DNA of 20,351 nucleotides, taken from the IMG/VR virus record IMGVR_UViG_3300032309_000360, positions 1 through 20,351 of that record. The stretch is one strand, 5' to 3'. The translations under genes and the position numbers were made by a program. This stretch comes from a virus. A model generated the notes under the pieces. The model was not told the DNA's origin. It worked only from the letters and a program-made list of their open reading frames with translations, and did not search any database. Shown here one piece after another: positions 1 through 5,844 of this stretch (positions are counted from its first letter, which is position 1; each line of letters opens with the position of its first letter).

Positions 1-153
1 AAAAACGGACAGGCGCTCTGTGTTCCAGCTATCAATCATCTGGTTCATGGCGCGCAGTGCGTCCTGCGACGTATCAGCCGAGGGAGTTTCGCCTTCTGCC
101 AGAACGCCTAGAAGCCTAAGCGAACCGTTGATTATGTCCCCAGCCGTTTCCAT
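1..153 (-). CDS. P22 gp4-like tail accessory / head-closure protein (partial)
   Basis: Only the first 51 codons lie in the window; the gene continues past the left edge. The visible protein starts METAGDIINGSLRLLGVLAE and goes on with ETPSADTSQDAL, then MNQMIDSWNTERLS. From memory this pattern (helix, short GE-P-x-A-D loop, then a helix ending in W-x-x-E-R-L) is the N-terminus of P22 gp4-like tail accessory factors, which bind below the portal after packaging and close the head. The ATG is preceded by GGAAG about eight bases upstream and lies just after the TAA of the 59-aa gene. Its place after coat and small head genes fits a P22-like order. Residue-level comparison beyond the N-terminus is impossible here. 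Confidence 0.75.
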   Translation of the reverse strand, partial: METAGDIINGSLRLLGVLAEGETPSADTSQDALRAMNQMIDSWNTERLSVF

Positions 154-156
154 CGT

Positions 157-336
157 TTAGTCTTCCTGCGTTGTGCGGCGGCGGCCAGTGCGCGCCGGCA
201 TTTCGTTAGCTATATCAGCTACAGGCGCGTCAGGATAGTATCTTTCCCACCCAAAGTCTTCGTCGGCGCGGGCTTCCTCTTCGGATATAGCAACCTTTGC
301 GCCGTGGATGTCGTGAACAAGATAGATAACGGCCAT
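157..336 (-). CDS. Small phage protein of unknown function (59 aa)
   Basis: The ORF starts MAVIYLVHDIHGAKVAISEE and ends GRRRTTQED, stop TAA. The start has an AAGGG ribosome-binding site five bases upstream, directly after the T-run of a terminator hairpin. The N-terminal half looks like a short beta strand plus a strongly acidic helix (EEEARADEDFGWERYYPD); the C-terminus is basic. It lies between the small head genes and the gp4-like gene, three bases from the latter, so it is probably co-translated. I recall similar short head-region proteins in other phages but cannot name a family or function. Confidence 0.7.
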   Translation of the reverse strand: MAVIYLVHDIHGAKVAISEEEARADEDFGWERYYPDAPVADIANEMPARTGRRRTTQED

Positions 337-346
337 AAAAACCCTT

Positions 347-373
347 AAAAATGGACGGCCCGAAAGCCGTCCA
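347..373 (-). terminator. Rho-independent terminator after the 137-aa virion gene
   Basis: An 8-bp perfect stem (352-359 with 366-373, arm TGGACGGC) with a 6-base loop is followed, in the leftward direction, by five T (347-351 on the plus strand are A). It lies right after the stop of the gene at 380-793. The AAGGG ribosome-binding site of the next gene begins directly after the T-run. Confidence 0.7.
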
Positions 374-379
374 GATTAG

Positions 380-793
380 TTATACGCAGTGGATGATTGC
401 AAAGTTAATCACTACAGCTTCTGACAGCGAGCCGCCAGAAATGTTGCGTAGGCTGATGCTGACAGAGCCAGCACTCAAATTGTTTGCAAACACGTTGTAC
501 GATCCGGGGGTTGCTTGACCGCCAGAGATAGTCAGAATAACAGTGTCATTTGCAGAAATGAAGCTGTTGTTCAGCGTGAACGTAGCGTTAGTAGCAGTGT
601 TCAAAGACGCGTTGTTCATGGTGATGCGACCAGCAGGCTTGTTCAGCGTTACAGCAGTTGACTTGTCTGTCGCCTGCGTAACCGTGCCTTGTGCTGCGGC
701 GGTGTAGCCGATTTGCTCGTCGGTCAAGAGATATTGTGCGCCAATAATGTCTTGATCGAGGTATGCAACACCAATAGGTTTATTGTTAGGCAT
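380..793 (-). CDS. Probable virion (head decoration-like) protein, 137 aa
   Basis: The protein starts MPNNKPIGVAYLDQDIIGAQ. A short N-terminal part is followed by a Thr/Asn/Ser-rich beta region from about residue 35 to the end (TVTQATDKSTAVTLNKPAG, then SLSEAVVINFAII at the C-terminus). I recall this second part as a beta-domain found in phage structural proteins, with typical closing pattern GSLSEAVVLNFAVI. It has no cysteine except near the end, no signal peptide and no membrane segment. The start is supported by AGGAG seven bases upstream. A terminator hairpin stands on each side of it, as for its neighbour. The position next to the coat gene suggests a decoration or head-fibre role; this is inference. 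Confidence 0.65.
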   Translation of the reverse strand: MPNNKPIGVAYLDQDIIGAQYLLTDEQIGYTAAAQGTVTQATDKSTAVTLNKPAGRITMNNASLNTATNATFTLNNSFISANDTVILTISGGQATPGSYNVFANNLSAGSVSISLRNISGGSLSEAVVINFAIIHCV

Positions 794-806
794 TGATTTT
801 CTCCTG

Positions 807-834
807 AAAAGGATGCCCCGACCGAAGCCGGGGC
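807..834 (-). terminator. Hairpin terminator/attenuator with UUCG loop between two virion genes
   Basis: The arms 815-822 and 827-834 pair over 8 bp with one G-U. Read leftward, the loop is UUCG closed by C-G, an exceptionally stable tetraloop. The T-run after it is short (TTTT, 807-810 as A on the plus strand), so termination may be partial. The AGGAG of the next gene follows at once. Confidence 0.5.
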
Positions 835-841
835 AAACCTA

Positions 842-1237
842 TTAGCCAGCGATGCGGTACAGGTTGTACGTTGTTGCGCTGGTTTTAACAGCACGGAACA
901 GTACGCTCTTGGATGCAACGCCTGCGCCGGAACCAACCAACGTCCAGCCAGTGCCTACTACGATAGTAGGAACGCCGGTGCTGGTAGCAACCAAAGTAAA
1001 CTCAAACGATGAGTTGGTCTTTGCGCTGCTGATGTCGGTGTTGACAACCGAAACAGCAGGGAGCGTAAGATCGGCTGTAGAAGCCGAAGTGTACACAACA
1101 ATGCCGCCAGCCAAATCGGCTGTGGTCAGTGTAGCTGCTGCGGTATATGCAGTAGGGATAGCCGAAGTACCAAGAGTAACTTCGCCAAGATTTCCGTCGC
1201 CGACTTGATAACCGCCAGCACCATTAGGAAGAGCCAT
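842..1237 (-). CDS. Probable virion (capsid-associated) protein, 131 aa
   Basis: The protein starts MALPNGAGGYQVGDGNLGEV and ends FRAVKTSATTYNLYRIAG. It is rich in Ala, Thr, Val and Ser in alternating beta-like stretches, with a typical small phage beta-sandwich look, and has no cysteine. The G-Y-Q-V-G-D-G-N-L-x-E start and the closing T-x-x-L-Y-R-I are features I have seen in conserved proteins encoded just after P22-type coat genes. A strong AAAGGA lies eight bases before the ATG. It is the first gene after the coat gene, behind a terminator. A decoration or head-stabilising role is likely from position, but no named family is assigned. Confidence 0.65.
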   Translation of the reverse strand: MALPNGAGGYQVGDGNLGEVTLGTSAIPTAYTAAATLTTADLAGGIVVYTSASTADLTLPAVSVVNTDISSAKTNSSFEFTLVATSTGVPTIVVGTGWTLVGSGAGVASKSVLFRAVKTSATTYNLYRIAG

Positions 1238-1251
1238 AATAAAAATCCTTT

Positions 1252-1282
1252 AAAAAAGTTGGCCCCCGGCGAACCGAGGGCC
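1252..1282 (-). terminator. Rho-independent terminator after the coat gene
   Basis: The arms 1261-1269 and 1274-1282 pair over 9 bp with one G-U. Read leftward, the loop is UUCG. Three bases later come six T (1252-1257 as A on the plus strand). It starts nine bases after the coat stop codon, and the AAAGGA of the next gene directly follows the T-run, so readthrough sets expression of everything downstream. Confidence 0.75.
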
Positions 1283-1291
1283 AGTGTTAAA

Positions 1292-2473
1292 TTAACCCCA
1301 CATCCGGACGGCCATTTGCGGACGGATCGTGCTGTAGCCATACAGAACGTCAATACGGCAAGGCAGACGGTCGTTGTTGATGTCGTACTGACGAACAACG
1401 CGCAAGCTGATGCCGTTATGCACCTGACGCGAAGCCATATCTACGCCTTGTGGGAGCAGAAGGTCGGCGGTTGCGAAGGTGATAGCGTCCTTGTGGTATA
1501 CAAGGTTCTGAGCGTACTGTGTGGACGCTGCGCCGACGAACACGATTGCCTTGCTGTTAGCAGGCAGTGTGTTGACCGTAGCAAGTGCGTGGTTAGCCGA
1601 GTACATTGCAGCAACAGTGATGTTGCCTGCGCCAGAAGCGTTGAGCGTGACATCAGCCAAAGCAACGAACTGGAACAACGAACCTGTGCTTTCGCGGGTC
1701 TGTGGGTTGACTGCAAAGCAGTCAGCAACCGTGAACACGTCACCAGCTTTGACAACAGCAGCGTTACCAGCGCCAGTGATGGCGATGGTTGTTGCACCTT
1801 CAGCGGTAACAGCCGCCGAAGTTGTGCCGCCAGTTGCAGTACGCGAACCAGTGGTGAACTGCTTGATGGACTGCGACATATTGATTTCGTCGAAACCAAG
1901 TACGCCTGTACCCATCATGCCGTTCTTGAACTGCTTGCTGATCGTGTCGGTTGGGTTGAATAGACCCTTCAAGCCTTCGACCAAGCCAGCGTTAGCTGCT
2001 GGGTTGACGGTGGCGTAACGTGGCGACATCACCGCAGCGTTTTCGTTCAGCTTCTGCTGTGCAGCAAGAAGAACTGCCGAAGTGCCGGGAGTTGTGCCGG
2101 GCGTGCCGACCGAGTTACCGATGGTTTGGAACGCGTTTGCAACGTCAGCGTCGATGCTGGAAGCAAGCTGCGAGATACGTGGCTTGAGAACGCGCTCTGC
2201 GAAATCGTCAAGCTGCATGGTCAATTCAGCAGTCGTGAAGTTGACGCCGATGTGCTTCTGGTTGGCAACGGTCAGTGTTGTGAACTGCTCGTTGTCATCC
2301 TGTACCTGAAGGGCTGCGCCGTCAGTTACAAGCGCACGGTCTGGAAGACGGATACGCAGGGTTGAGCCAATTTTAGCACCTTCGACAGCGAAGCTGTCGT
2401 CGTACTGGCGGTTTACGTTACGTGTGAGCACAAGGTTGTTCTCCAGAATTTCCAGAGCCTTCCGCGTGATCAT
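1292..2473 (-). CDS. Major capsid (coat) protein, P22 type; natural start blocked by an amber codon
   Basis: The open frame encodes 393 aa starting MITRKALEILENNLVLTRNV, followed by NRQYDDSFAVEGAKIGSTLR and, near the end, GISLRVVRQYDINNDRLPCR then IDVLYG and IRPQMAVRM. This is the pattern of P22-type coat proteins (HK97 fold, usually about 400-430 aa). In these proteins, from memory, MITR is preceded by a short M-x-N-x-L-L-T-x-D lead. Here that lead exists in frame upstream: ATG TCT AAC at 2492-2500, then TAG at 2489-2491, then codons for ILTID. The upstream ATG has a GGGA about eight bases before it, whereas the ATG at 2471-2473 has no Shine-Dalgarno. The rest of the frame is intact. The protein is therefore probably made by reinitiation, suppression or a slightly different true sequence. 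Confidence 0.85.
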   Translation of the reverse strand: MITRKALEILENNLVLTRNVNRQYDDSFAVEGAKIGSTLRIRLPDRALVTDGAALQVQDDNEQFTTLTVANQKHIGVNFTTAELTMQLDDFAERVLKPRISQLASSIDADVANAFQTIGNSVGTPGTTPGTSAVLLAAQQKLNENAAVMSPRYATVNPAANAGLVEGLKGLFNPTDTISKQFKNGMMGTGVLGFDEINMSQSIKQFTTGSRTATGGTTSAAVTAEGATTIAITGAGNAAVVKAGDVFTVADCFAVNPQTRESTGSLFQFVALADVTLNASGAGNITVAAMYSANHALATVNTLPANSKAIVFVGAASTQYAQNLVYHKDAITFATADLLLPQGVDMASRQVHNGISLRVVRQYDINNDRLPCRIDVLYGYSTIRPQMAVRMWG

Positions 2474-2500
2474 GTCAATTGTTAAAATCTAGTTAGACAT
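2474..2500 (-). other. Original coat start region: ATG-TCT-AAC-TAG plus ILTID codons
   Basis: These nine codons are in frame with the coat gene and read M-S-N-stop-I-L-T-I-D. They match the expected first residues of P22-type coat proteins. A GGGA Shine-Dalgarno lies about eight bases upstream of the ATG. The TAG at 2489-2491 is 15 bases from the next in-frame ATG. Either this is a nonsense change in the coat gene, or a 3-codon leader cistron that delivers ribosomes to the internal ATG. Confidence 0.8.
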
Positions 2501-2515
2501 GGTAATAATCCCAAA

Positions 2516-3301
2516 TTATCTGTTGCGTTGTGCCTCGTACTTCTTGATCTGCCGCATACGTTCCGCTTCGATCCATTCCGACGTACTCATCGACTTAGTC
2601 GAGCGAGGGTCGGTGGTGTCAAACTGGTTTAACCCAGTAGAACGTGCTGTGACAGGCGCAATCGGAGCCGGGGCGTTTGAAGTTCTTTTGACCGGCGGAT
2701 TTGAGGACAATGAAGCCTCAAGTTTCCCAATCTCTTTTGCCTGCAAAATTGGCGCTAGGCGGGCGATGCGATCAGCTTCTTTCGGATTTGAGCCGAGATA
2801 ATATAGAACGTCTGGGCCTGCGTCTGACGCTTGGATGCTTTGCGCCATGAAATCCGTAATCGGGAGGTTGGGGTTGTATGCGACTTGTTCAAAGTCATCA
2901 TACTTGTCCCGTGCAGCCTCTTCACGGTCATGGTAGGCATCCTGCAATTCAGCTTGCTGCCGTGCGGTTTCCCGCCTCGCCAACAATTCTTCGGCTTTAC
3001 GTTCGGCCAAAACCTCTGCGTAATCCTCATAAGTCTCAAACTGTTCAGGGGTTATGTCATGCACCGCTTGTTGGCGGGCCTGCATTTCCTCTGCTTTTTG
3101 AGCCTGTTCGCGCTCCCATTTGCGCTGTTCTCTTGCGAGGCGCTTGCCAACAATTGCGTCAAGTTCTTCTTGTGTGAAGGACTTATTTGCTTCCTGTTCG
3201 GCAGGCGTTTCCGGCGTCGTGTTTTCTACAGGCTCGATTGCTGCCGTGGCTTCGAGTTCTGGCGCGGAGGCATCCGCTACGTTGGGGACTGTTTCGTCCA
3301 T
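2516..3301 (-). CDS. Capsid scaffolding protein, 261 aa
   Basis: The protein starts MDETVPNVADASAPELEATA, an acidic, disordered N-terminus. A long charged helical/coiled-coil part runs from about residue 40 to 145 (FTQEELDAIVGKRLAREQRK), then a hydrophobic patch (LPITDFMAQSIQ), a Pro/Ala/Ser linker, and a basic C-terminal helix (SEWIEAERMRQIKKYEAQRN). This is the usual layout of phage scaffolds; in P22 the C-terminal basic helix-turn-helix binds coat. Position directly before coat supports the call. Scaffolds fill the procapsid interior and leave before or during packaging. AGGAG six bases upstream supports the start, but this site lies in a hairpin. The stop is 16 bases before the original coat ATG. 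Confidence 0.85.
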   Translation of the reverse strand: MDETVPNVADASAPELEATAAIEPVENTTPETPAEQEANKSFTQEELDAIVGKRLAREQRKWEREQAQKAEEMQARQQAVHDITPEQFETYEDYAEVLAERKAEELLARRETARQQAELQDAYHDREEAARDKYDDFEQVAYNPNLPITDFMAQSIQASDAGPDVLYYLGSNPKEADRIARLAPILQAKEIGKLEASLSSNPPVKRTSNAPAPIAPVTARSTGLNQFDTTDPRSTKSMSTSEWIEAERMRQIKKYEAQRNR

Positions 3302-3305
3302 GTGT

Positions 3306-3320
3306 AACTCCTATGGAGTT
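3306..3320 (-). promoter_or_regulatory. Hairpin covering the scaffold ribosome-binding site
   Basis: AACTCC and GGAGTT pair around a 3-base loop just before the scaffold ATG. The AGGAG Shine-Dalgarno is inside the 3' arm, so folding would hide it. In P22 the scaffolding protein represses its own synthesis after transcription; a similar control here is an inference from this structure. Confidence 0.5.
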
Positions 3321-3352
3321 CCTGATGTGCCGCACCAGTACGGTTAATGGTC

Positions 3353-3381
3353 AAACTACAGTAAATTATGTGGCTTGACAA
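3353..3381 (-). promoter_or_regulatory. Possible sigma70 promoter before scaffold/coat
   Basis: TTGTCA (3376-3381, 5 of 6 matches) and TAGTTT (3353-3358, only 3 of 6) stand 17 bp apart in the roughly 100-base gap before scaffold. The -10 is poor, so this is a weak candidate for a separate promoter of the scaffold-coat genes. Confidence 0.25.
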
Positions 3382-3399
3382 TATGCTTATGGCTCTTTG

Positions 3400-3723
3400 C
3401 TATTTAGAAGCGCGTAACTGAGCAAGCTGTTCGGCTGCCGTTTCAAGTTCGCGCGTCTTAGCTGCTTGCTCTTCGTCCGTCATTGGGCGAACACTGTGAA
3501 CGTCTTTTACAACGCCATCGACCCATTGATAGGTGACGCCTTCGTATACCTCGTAAATGCCGATTGCGGGTTGATCCACGCGGACAAATTTAGCAAAAGT
3601 GTCTGGTAGGTTTGCCGTGTCCGCGTCGGGGAACGCTGCGCGAAAGTTGTCCGCGAAAATCGGATGCTCATGCGGCTGACCGTTACGGATTTGAATGTAA
3701 AGTTCAAGGTCGGTACGTTCCAT
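3400..3723 (-). CDS. Conserved phage protein of unknown function, 107 aa (fibre region)
   Basis: The protein starts MERTDLELYIQIRNGQPHEH. It has a compact first part with FADNFRAAFPD and LPDTFAKFVRV, an aromatic middle (YEVYEGVTYQWVDGVVKDVH) and a C-terminal helix (MTDEEQAAKTRELETAAEQL). The form N-terminal strand region, then V-K-D-V-H, then M-T-x-E-E-x-x-A-K helix, is common in small proteins encoded beside phage fibres. I suspect a fibre-assembly or fibre-associated role, not proven. GGGGAA lies seven bases before the ATG and the upstream adhesin stop directly abuts it, so the two are coupled. The stop is TAG. Confidence 0.65.
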   Translation of the reverse strand: MERTDLELYIQIRNGQPHEHPIFADNFRAAFPDADTANLPDTFAKFVRVDQPAIGIYEVYEGVTYQWVDGVVKDVHSVRPMTDEEQAAKTRELETAAEQLAQLRASK

Positions 3724-4890
3724 TTATAGGTTCCCCGTATTAGTAGATGGGAAAGAGCGCGAAGTTCCGGGCCAAATAATGCGGACTGCGCCGCCGCCGC
3801 CAGTGCCGTTACACGCGCCACCGCCGCCGTAAAGGCCGCCGTTGCCGCCGGGTTGGCTGTAGCCTGCCGCGCCCTGCGCGCCGCTTGCGCCCGAAGACCC
3901 CCCAGTGCCTCCGCTGCGCCCCGTGCCTCCAGTGCCGCTAGTCCCCGAACCAAGAATACCGACACCGCCGCCGCCGCCGCCGCCGCCTTCTGATGAGCTA
4001 TATGTTGCCCCGCCGCCGCCGCCGCCGCCGCCGCTGCCGCTGCTGCCGGTCCCATGATCGGAAGTACCAGAACTACCTCCGTCACCGCCGGCACCTGTGT
4101 AGCCACCCGCGCCGCCGCCGCCGTTAGAGGGAGTTGGTGCGGCTACGTAGCGTTGTCCGTTGCCGCCGTTGCCGCCAGTACCCACGCCGCCGCTGCCGCC
4201 CGCGCCGCCGCCATTAAACGCTGCACGTCCAGCGCCCCCGCCATTGGCAACAACGGTACTACTATTAAAGGTAGACGCGCCGCCGTCTGTCCCCGCACTA
4301 CTGCCGCCGTTGCCGCCAGCCCCTACAACCACGGCGTAGGTGTTACCGGGGATAACTGTTATATTATTAACATACCGAAGCGCACCGCCGCCGGCGCTAC
4401 TGCCATAACTATTTTGGCCATCACCACCGCCGCCTGCGCCGACCGCAACTACCGAAACAGAAGTAACCCCGGCAGGGGCCACCCAGCTATATGTACCAGC
4501 GGTGGTGTACGCGTCTTGTCCAACTACCGCAGGTGTTACGCTGTTACTCGGTGCGCTTGCTGGACCCGTACCAGTTGCGTTAGTTGCAGTTACCGTGAAA
4601 GTATAAGCAGTGCCTGTAGTCAGCCCAGTTACCGTTATCGGCGAAGATGAACCAGTGGCTGTAATGCCCCCCGGACTTGAAGTGACTGTGTAACCTGTAA
4701 TAATTGGCGGCACACCGGGATCGACAGGTGCGGTAAACGCTACTGAAGCTGTGGTCGCCGTAGAAGATGTAGCCGTAACACTTGTGGGTGCGCCGGGTAG
4801 AACGCCGGCGGGTCCGCCGCGCGTAGACAGCGAAGTAGAGGCCTTTAAGCCTATACCTAAACCATTACGAACGGGGATGCCAAAACTCAT
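3724..4890 (-). CDS. Adhesin-like fibre protein: fibronectin type III plus glycine-rich domain, 388 aa
   Basis: Residues about 32-120 form a fibronectin type III-like domain, starting PGAPTSVTATSSTATTASVA, with ITGYTVTSSPGG, the LTTGTAYTFTVTATNATG strand pair, and closing SAPSNSVTP. Residues 128-156 are a short beta lead-in (YTTAGTYSWVAPAGVTSVSV). Residues about 150-370 are mostly Gly with Ser, Thr and Ala, encoded by long GGC runs; the end reads AVRIIWPGTSRSFPSTNTG, a closing motif I recall from other phage Gly-rich proteins. Gly-rich domains of this type form polyglycine-II bundles in T-even gp38 adhesins, so receptor binding is a reasonable inference. The start overlaps the upstream stop (ATGA); no good Shine-Dalgarno is seen. 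Confidence 0.75.
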   Translation of the reverse strand: MSFGIPVRNGLGIGLKASTSLSTRGGPAGVLPGAPTSVTATSSTATTASVAFTAPVDPGVPPIITGYTVTSSPGGITATGSSSPITVTGLTTGTAYTFTVTATNATGTGPASAPSNSVTPAVVGQDAYTTAGTYSWVAPAGVTSVSVVAVGAGGGGDGQNSYGSSAGGGALRYVNNITVIPGNTYAVVVGAGGNGGSSAGTDGGASTFNSSTVVANGGGAGRAAFNGGGAGGSGGVGTGGNGGNGQRYVAAPTPSNGGGGAGGYTGAGGDGGSSGTSDHGTGSSGSGGGGGGGGATYSSSEGGGGGGGGVGILGSGTSGTGGTGRSGGTGGSSGASGAQGAAGYSQPGGNGGLYGGGGACNGTGGGGAVRIIWPGTSRSFPSTNTGNL

Positions 4891-5204
4891 CGGATGTTAA
4901 TCGGCTTTGCGTACAGTGTACCGCTTGCGCTGATCTGGATAGCACTGACGCGCCATGTGCCGCCCGTACCGCCGGCGTCGCCGGGCTGTGGTACGTAAAT
5001 TGGTACAGGTGTGTTAGCCGGCAGCGGTGTATCAGCCGTTGTAGCTGTGACGCCATTGCCGATGCGGACATACGCATCAGATGTACACCAAACCAGCACG
5101 CCTTGCGGGCCAGCGTTCCAGCCAGTTACCGAACCGGCAGTGCCAGTGTAAGCTACGCTTTGAGTAGCAAAACCGGCGTCATTAAGAGGGCGTAAAAGTT
5201 CCAT
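4887..5204 (-). CDS. Small beta-rich virion-type protein of unknown function, 105 aa
   Basis: The protein starts MELLRPLNDAGFATQSVAYT. It contains a Gly/Thr/Val-rich beta pattern (GVLVWCTSDAYVRIGNGVTA), a loop with LPANTPVPIYVPQPGD, and a C-terminal strand pair (WRVSAIQISASGTLYAKPIN). The shape resembles a small jelly-roll or beta-sandwich; similar proteins occur beside phage head and tail genes, but I know no function. AAGGA eight bases upstream supports the start. It shares ATGA with the FN3/Gly-rich adhesin gene that follows, so the two are translationally coupled. Confidence 0.65.
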   Translation of the reverse strand: MELLRPLNDAGFATQSVAYTGTAGSVTGWNAGPQGVLVWCTSDAYVRIGNGVTATTADTPLPANTPVPIYVPQPGDAGGTGGTWRVSAIQISASGTLYAKPINIR

Positions 5205-5215
5205 ATGTCGCGTCC

Positions 5216-5578
5216 TTATGCGAGAAATTTAAGTTTGTACAAGGTTGAGTAATACAACCCAAAAATCTCGTCGATAATGTTTTGGAGTGGGGTACACTCC
5301 TTATCAACGACTTTATACCGCATTTCCATCAGTTCGTCTACTTGACCTTCAAGAAACTCGACAATGTTGTTAGTCTTCTTAGCCGACATAAGCGAAATAG
5401 GCCCGATAAGGCCGTATTTGCCTTGATAGGCTTCCGCAAATTTGTCAGCCAGTTCAATCACTTCATCATAGAAAGTGTTCAAAGCAGAGTGCTTGGCAAA
5501 GCTACGCGTGTTCAGGTGCGTCGAATGGGCTACATCGCGCGCAAGAAACAGAGTACCTACAAAATCAGCGCATTTCAT
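5216..5578 (-). CDS. Helical phage protein, possibly DUF5856-like, 120 aa
   Basis: The start at 5576-5578 (MKCADFVGTLFLARDVAHST) is chosen because GGAG lies nine bases upstream and inside the end of the previous gene; an ATG 54 bases earlier would give an extra N-terminus without support. The protein is almost all helical: ARDVAHSTHLNTRSFAKHSA, FYDEVIELADKFAEAYQGKY, FLEGQVDELMEMRYKVVD and IIDEIFGLYYSTLYKLKFLA. The pattern resembles phage proteins I recall as DUF5856, with a four-helix look and an H-x-x-H in helix 1 and D/E residues in helix 2, which made me think of ferritin/Dps-like folds. That resemblance is speculative. Function unknown. Confidence 0.7.
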   Translation of the reverse strand: MKCADFVGTLFLARDVAHSTHLNTRSFAKHSALNTFYDEVIELADKFAEAYQGKYGLIGPISLMSAKKTNNIVEFLEGQVDELMEMRYKVVDKECTPLQNIIDEIFGLYYSTLYKLKFLA

Positions 5579-5582
5579 GTCG

Positions 5583-5834
5583 CTATTCTCCAAGCGCGGT
5601 AATTTGGGCTTGCAGCACCTGAAGCTGTGCAAGGAGTTCTTCTTTGGTGGGTGTCGGTGGAGCAGGCGCCGGTTCAGGCGCGGGGCGCAAGTCTACAAAC
5701 GCGCCGTTAACGTAAGTCCATCCGATACCCGCCTCTTCAGGTAGTTCCACCCAGTTTTGCTCAGAAGCGTATTCAGTCTCGGCTAAAACTGCATTAACAA
5801 CAGTCCCGTTTTCTATGATTGCGTATTTAGCCAT
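5583..5834 (-). CDS. Small fibre-associated protein with C-terminal helix, 83 aa
   Basis: The start at 5832-5834 (MAKYAIIENGTVVNAVLAET) has GAGGA seven bases upstream; an ATG 21 bases earlier lies in the previous gene and is less likely. The N-terminal half is a small beta domain with WVELPEEAGIGWTYVNGAFV, then a Pro/Ala linker (PAPEPAPAPPTPT) and a helix ELLAQLQVLQAQITALGE. This three-part form is common in small proteins next to phage fibres and is often annotated as tail-fibre or assembly related. The stop TAG overlaps the ribosome-binding region of the next gene. Confidence 0.7.
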   Translation of the reverse strand: MAKYAIIENGTVVNAVLAETEYASEQNWVELPEEAGIGWTYVNGAFVDLRPAPEPAPAPPTPTKEELLAQLQVLQAQITALGE

Positions 5835-5844
5835 GTTACGTTCC

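Noticed and set aside
1205-1963. Long plus-strand ORFs opposite coat and other late genes
   Set aside because: They overlap strongly supported proteins antisense, lack ribosome-binding sites and show no family pattern.
3375-3403. Rightward promoter with perfect TTGACA
   Set aside because: No -10 at 16-18 bp (the nearest is at 20 bp) and no rightward gene follows.
3507-4106. Ala-rich ORF in another frame of the adhesin gene
   Set aside because: It is the frame shadow of GGC repeats; no ribosome-binding site and no domain.
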